Of a DNA stretch of 33,872 bases, positions 29,881 to 33,872 are shown in pieces. The notes under the pieces were generated by a model. It was not told the origin of the DNA. It did not search any database and saw only the letters and a program-made list of their open reading frames with translations. The DNA comes from Mnemiopsis leidyi. Lineage: Eukaryota; Ctenophora; Tentaculata; Lobata; Bolinopsidae. The number at the start of each line of letters is the position of its first letter. Within the stretch, counting starts at the first letter, position 1. Where the stretch lies: assembly GCA_000226015.1 (NCBI GenBank), contig JH152723.1:87106-120977 (forward strand). The letters are read 5' to 3'. Made by a program: the position numbers and the translations under genes.

Positions 29881-32227
29881 GCGTTTCTGCAACAAAAACA
29901 TAGATTTGATAGGATTCATCAGATATTATCCTTATACTAGAATATCAGATACCGGAATACTAGATACTGATGCTTTGAAATTTAAGCTGCATACTCAAAC
30001 TTATCTTTTCTTCTCTCGAGGGAATTGGAGATAAAAGTGCGGCCCGCTTATAACAGCTGTTATCTAAATGCAATTACGTGCCACATACCAAACGTGTCAT
30101 GAATGCTAGGCTCACTTTACGCGGTCACAGAAGAGATGAAACTAAAGAAAAATGTGACATCGTCCTTTTTTATTATATAAGTTTAGTATTCAGAAAAATG
30201 TTAACTTAACATGACGACATTAAGCTTGTTAGCTTATCTCAGGATCAATTTCAAAATTTTTGTGATGTTTATGTTGCCGGTATTTGCCATACAACACTGA
30301 ATTCAGTACAAACTATACAATATACATTAACTTATACACTAAACTAATACTAACTATACAATATTTTCTACACGATCCACTACTTAGTACACCCTAAAGT
30401 CTGCACTGTCTTGTTGAGTTCCAGCTGTTCGCACGACCCAGCAGGTGACGGGTCATATTGGCTGGGTTAGATCACGTGGTGTGATTCAGTGTCTCTGATT
30501 GGACAATAGACAAGGTGTGACACTTGAAAAGAAGTGATGAGCTAGAAACACGTCATCTTAATAAAAAATTGTCAAGTTTTTAGCGCCCATAGTAAATGTG
30601 ACGGTTTTTTGAGCAGTCAGGTTACCTAGAATATGAGGGTTGTATAATTGAATGATAATTTTATAAGAGAAAGTTATTACAAATGTGAGCATGTGGGTGT
30701 TCATTGAATGAGCAATTTAATAAAACCAGCAACAAAGAGATCATGTTATTTTAATTACCTTTGATTATGATGGTCTATGCATCCCTTTTATTAAAAAATC
30801 CTTAAAATTACAATTTAATTTAAATACCGTCCAATAAAACACAAAGATCATACAAGATTTAGCGACACGCGGCACGAGTAACGTACAGCGCAAATTGCTA
30901 GCTATAGTAAGATCACGTTGTGCTAAGAGAGAGAGAGTCGTTCACCTTCGGCAGAGAGAAAATATTTCGGGGTGCCCAAAAATGTCATCGAGTGACGTCC
31001 ATCTTGTCAGCGGATATGTATCGAGCCGGAATTACGGACGGCTGACATGTTTGACTGATGGCCAACGGAAATGAGCGCTACAACTTTTTGGGCGAGAGGA
31101 AAACGTACGGGTTCCTGCTTCCTTGATTGTTGAGGATCAAGAAAGATATTGAAACTTCGTTAGAATAACAGGCTTAACTTTGGCTAACGGTTTATATTAA
31201 GAGCAAGTTTAGTTTTTCCGCATCACGTGTTTGGTCAAGTGATAACTGTTCGTTTTCAATGTTTCTGGAAAACTTAAGTGAGTACTAACCATTATATGAC
31301 TTCAGAAGTTGTGCTAGGCTCTTCTTTGTTTCCGTTCTATAAAGGCATAACAAAAGGTTCAATTAAATGGTTTATTAAAGTGTCTAAATATCGATTGGAC
31401 AATATTATCGAGACTACAAGAAGATTAAGGAAAACATTTCGCCCTCTGTGACACAAAATCCTCTCTTAAAATATAATAGTGTCGAAAATCAAAGCCGGTT
31501 TATCTATTTAAACCATTAAACAAGAAATTTCAACTCGATGCCTCACTCGATGCCTCACTGAGCTCACTGAACTAATATAACCAAAACTTCAAAATAACAG
31601 TATAAGTACCACTACTTATTTTAGGCTACAAAACAAACCGAGCAGAGGACCAACTCAAGAAAACACTCGGACCGATAACGTTTCTCTCTCCCTCTCTCTT
31701 TGCCTATCTGCCAGTGGAGGCTATATCAGGTAACATGACATCAGAGCCAGCAGACAGGAGCTAGGACACCTCCTATTGGAGCTGGAGGTCATGCCTGCCC
31801 AGATCAGAGCACCCATTATAGAGCAGTTAGCTGTAACGGTTTCCTAGAACCCGGCAGAGAGAGTGTGTGTGTGTGGTAGGGAGAGAGAGCGCTCTAGAGC
31901 TCCTACTATAACTCCTACTTGCTACATGAATATGAACGTTACAAGTGGGTGGGTTGAGTCGCCACAAGCTCTTTTATCGGTATACAACCGCCGGAAAAGT
32001 CGGCTCCGTTTGATATTTTGATGGGAATGTCGGGCTAGGGCGGTAGTGAGTGAGAGAGGGGTATGAAGAGTGGTATGGAGTGTACAATGATAGACAGGTT
32101 TATGTTATCATCACGAAGTACAAACAAGATTTTTTTAATCGAAGTTTAAATTGCCGATTAAATCAAAACACGAAGTGTTAAAAACAGCATAAATCACAGT
32201 TGAGAGTTGTATGTGTGACAGTGTCGG
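29881..32227. other. Region with no gene that I can support
   Basis: Mostly AT-rich. It contains TCACGTGG (30472-30479) near ATTGG (30498), purine or pyrimidine runs near 30930, 31685 and 31860-31890, and short coding-like pieces that could not be linked (see rejected items). Confidence 0.4.
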
Positions 32228-32276
32228 CCCACCACGTGACCATAGCAACGAAACCACGTGACCACCTTCACCTGAC
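32228..32276 (+). promoter_or_regulatory. Promoter-like cluster: two CCACGTGAC boxes around an X-box half-site
   Basis: CCACGTGAC at 32232-32240 and CCACGTGACC at 32254-32263 flank CCATAGCAAC (32240-32249), which resembles an RFX X-box half-site. The group ends 14 bp before ATG 32277. The paired bHLH-zip sites make this a good core promoter candidate for the gene starting at 32277, although the transcript leader would then be very short. Confidence 0.5.
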
Positions 32277-32833
32277 ATGACTGACAGTAAACTGCAAAGT
32301 ATCTGCACCTCGTGGTACGACGAGAAGCAGATCTCAAGCAAAGAGCTAAGTCTGGTAAACAGCGCTATGTTTTATCTAGATATAGCGCAGCTGCAAAGAG
32401 CTAAGTCTGGTACACAGCGATGTGTTGTATCTAGATATAGCGCAGCTGCAAAGAGCTAAGTCTGGTACACAGCGATGTGTTTTATCTAGATATAGCGCAG
32501 CTGCAAAGAGCTAAGTCTGGTACACAGCGATGTGTTGTATCTAGATATAGCGCAGCAGCACGTGTGCTTCTCCCTGCTAGGCTGGTGACTGAGTACTTGC
32601 AAGTGTCGGGCGATCTGGTTTTCTGCACAATTCCGACACGAGGAATGTGGGAGTTCAGGGAGAAAATTCCGTAACATTCCAAGTAGATCGAGAGCATAGC
32701 AGGATGTCCAGAGAGAGAGAGAGGAAGTAGATGTGGGGGTTGTGAGGACGAGCAGGTCAGTGCTCGCTACTCATCGGACGGTTTGATAGACAAGCTAAAG
32801 AGACGTGACATTCTTCCAGACTATTATAACAAG
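32277..32833 (+). CDS. Probable 5' exons of an unidentified gene
   Basis: An ATG opens MTDSKLQSICTSWYDEKQIS plus SKELSL, then a donor (CTG|GTAAAC) at 32354/32355. After a 55-bp splice-site array another open stretch reads ARVLLPARLVTEYLQVSGDL, then VFCTIPTRGMWEFREKIP. A possible 60-nt intron (GTAACA...GAAGTAG, 32669-32728) leads to CGGCEDEQVSARYSSDGLID and KLKRRDILPDYYNK, followed by GTATAG at 32834. The pieces look coding by composition and by good donors. I recognise no family. The exon-1 frame and the second stretch differ by one base; inclusion of one 19-nt repeat segment would restore the frame, but the adjoining 36-nt introns would be very short. Confidence 0.45.
32341..32560 (+). repeat. 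55-bp minisatellite containing donor and acceptor sites
   Basis: Four 55-bp units start at 32341, 32396, 32451 and 32506. Each has AAGAGCTAAGTCTG|GTACAC (GTAAAC in the first) and ends CTAGATATAGCGCAG, so a 19-nt segment CTGCAAAGAGCTAAGTCTG is bounded by AG and GT in each internal unit. The first donor coincides with the end of the putative first coding exon, and the last acceptor precedes the next open frame. Confidence 0.9.
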
Positions 32834-33590
32834 GTATAGCACTTATTCTTTAGGGTTTCTTTCTTATAGCTTTACTTTGATAACAGATTCTCTCTTTCGC
32901 TAGATCTGACTCAATACATTTATAACAAAACTGTTTTCAACAGCTGTGATCAGCTATTATCAACTGTAACTAACTGTTACAATTTTGAATTCCGGTTCAA
33001 ACCAGGTTCAGAATTCGATTAGTAACTTTTGACTAAGTTAGCTAATATGGCTATTACAATCGCGATTTCTTAGCATCATGAAAATTGCATGCTTGGTTAC
33101 GCCGATGCGGAAATAGTACAGCCTCTAGCAAAAGTACAGATAACTAACTCAGTCCACGATAGCATCTGTCAAAAAAAGCCCAAATTAAAAAAACACACAC
33201 TGTGGGATCAGTAGATCAGTTAAATGGAGTTTCGAAGTAAACAGGAGTCTATATTAAAATCAGAACATCTGAACGATGCATTTAACCACTTGAAAAAGTT
33301 TGTACCACTTAAATTAAGAATTCCGAACATGAATTTAAACAGGGTTTATGGCAATACGGTCTTTTAGTTTATTAAGATTGACGCAATGAAAACATCTTCC
33401 GTGTAAAAGAACTTGAAGTGAGTTGCAGCAGTGCACAAAAAACGGACGGAGTGACGAACAAACACAGCAGGAGGGAGAACTGTTAGTACCTAACAGTACA
33501 CTTCAACATGTATGTATTAATTCTATATGGATGTGGGAAGCCCAGCAAGTAGAGGAACTGAAGGACTATATTTAACACCAGCAGACACGA
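32834..33590. other. AT-rich stretch without recognised exons
   Basis: It presumably begins with the intron after the putative exon ending at 32833. No coding motif, tRNA or array seen before the 12-bp satellite. Confidence 0.35.
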
Positions 33591-33599
33591 CATGCGGCA

Positions 33600-33872
33600 T
33601 GTAGTTCGGTATGTAGTTTGGTATGTAGTGAGGTCTGAGTGTGGTATGTAGTGTGGTATGTAGTGTGGTATGTAGTGTGGTATGTAGTTTGGTATGTAGT
33701 GTGGTATGTAGTATGGTATGTAGTATGGTATGTAGTGTGGTATGCAGTGTGGTATGTAGTGTGGTATGTAGTGTGGTATGTAGTATGGTATGTAGTGTGG
33801 CCGTGGTATGTAGTGTGGTATGTAGTGTGGTATGTAGTGTGGTATGTAGTGTGGTATGTAGTTTGGTATGTA
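33600..33872 (+). repeat. 12-bp satellite (GTATGTAGTGTG)n to the window edge
   Basis: More than twenty units of GTATGTAGTGTG with variants ending TTTG or TATG, plus two phase shifts (GAGGTCTGAGTGTG near 33630 and a GGCC insertion near 33800). It runs off the right edge. Each unit contains GTATGT, a consensus-type 5' splice donor on the plus strand, but no exon is visible next to it. Confidence 0.93.

Noticed and set aside
30384..30461. Possible minus-strand terminal exon (acceptor CTAACCCAG, then PSPAGSCEQLELNKTVQTLG and a stop)
   Set aside because: Reads well for about 26 codons and has a TTTATT on the plus strand about 200 bp further on, but no upstream exon or homologue could be found.
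31732..31845. Possible plus-strand exon containing RQELGHLLLELEVMPAQIRA
   Set aside because: Only about 35 codons between stops, no clear donor, and no link to the ATG at 32277. Kept as unproven.
1..32768. Shared 13-mer GGTCAGTGCTCGC at position 6 and at 32756
   Set aside because: A match of this length between two places in 34 kb is expected by chance.

Overview
This is animal nuclear DNA: interrupted genes with GT-AG introns of about 60-450 nt (one of about 1.9 kb), AATAAA polyadenylation signals, tRNA-derived SINEs, many mini- and microsatellites and an 11-N assembly gap. The recognisable genes (MCM5, PSMD1, ZFYVE1, Smaug) are conserved metazoan genes. The AT-rich sequence, short introns and divergence from vertebrate homologues suggest an invertebrate, perhaps a non-bilaterian, but I cannot name the phylum. 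All homology calls come from recognising protein motifs by eye; no search was run.

Layout. 100-240 (+) is the last exon of MCM5. 1,000-4,860 is gene-free: a foldback, a chain of tiny hairpins, a decayed retrotransposon RNase H fragment, a diverged repeat family arranged as a large inverted structure, one SINE nested inside that family with a clear target-site duplication, and a second tRNA-headed element. 4,991-5,791 (+) holds three N-terminal exons of PSMD1 (Rpn2); no further PSMD1 exon is visible. 6,429-7,403 (+) is an intronless multi-pass membrane protein that is an internal duplication. 8,149-9,082 (-) is a two-exon secreted protein with a possible galectin-like fold. 10,026-12,893 (+) holds the C-terminal eight exons of a ZFYVE1/DFCP1-type double-FYVE protein. 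13,800-16,070 has no supportable gene; 16,080-17,043 has orphan coding-like fragments. 17,078-23,966 (-) is an eleven-exon Smaug/SAMD4 gene with SAM and PHAT-like regions. 24,000-32,230 contains promoter-like clusters, microsatellites and a truncated SINE but no gene I can support. 32,277-32,830 (+) looks like the 5' end of an unidentified gene. The window ends in a 12-bp satellite.

The most striking theme is that several minisatellites are not passive intron filler. Their units contain functional splice sites and sometimes exon edges. In ZFYVE1 a 70-bp unit repeats a 3' splice site four times, and a 55-bp unit repeats the 3' end of a FYVE exon with its donor, creating candidate 30-nt in-frame microexons. 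In Smaug a 25-bp unit repeats a GTAAGT donor seven times and a 46/52-bp unit repeats another donor five times. The gene at 32,277 has a 55-bp unit containing both a donor and an acceptor. Tandem duplication across exon-intron boundaries therefore looks like a recurrent process in this genome. Smaug introns also hold a ten-copy 20-bp array with CRE (TGACGTCA) and CACGTG motifs.

The genes do not form a functional unit; the neighbourhood is ordinary eukaryotic gene order (replication helicase, proteasome base, PI3P-binding protein, RNA-binding translational repressor).
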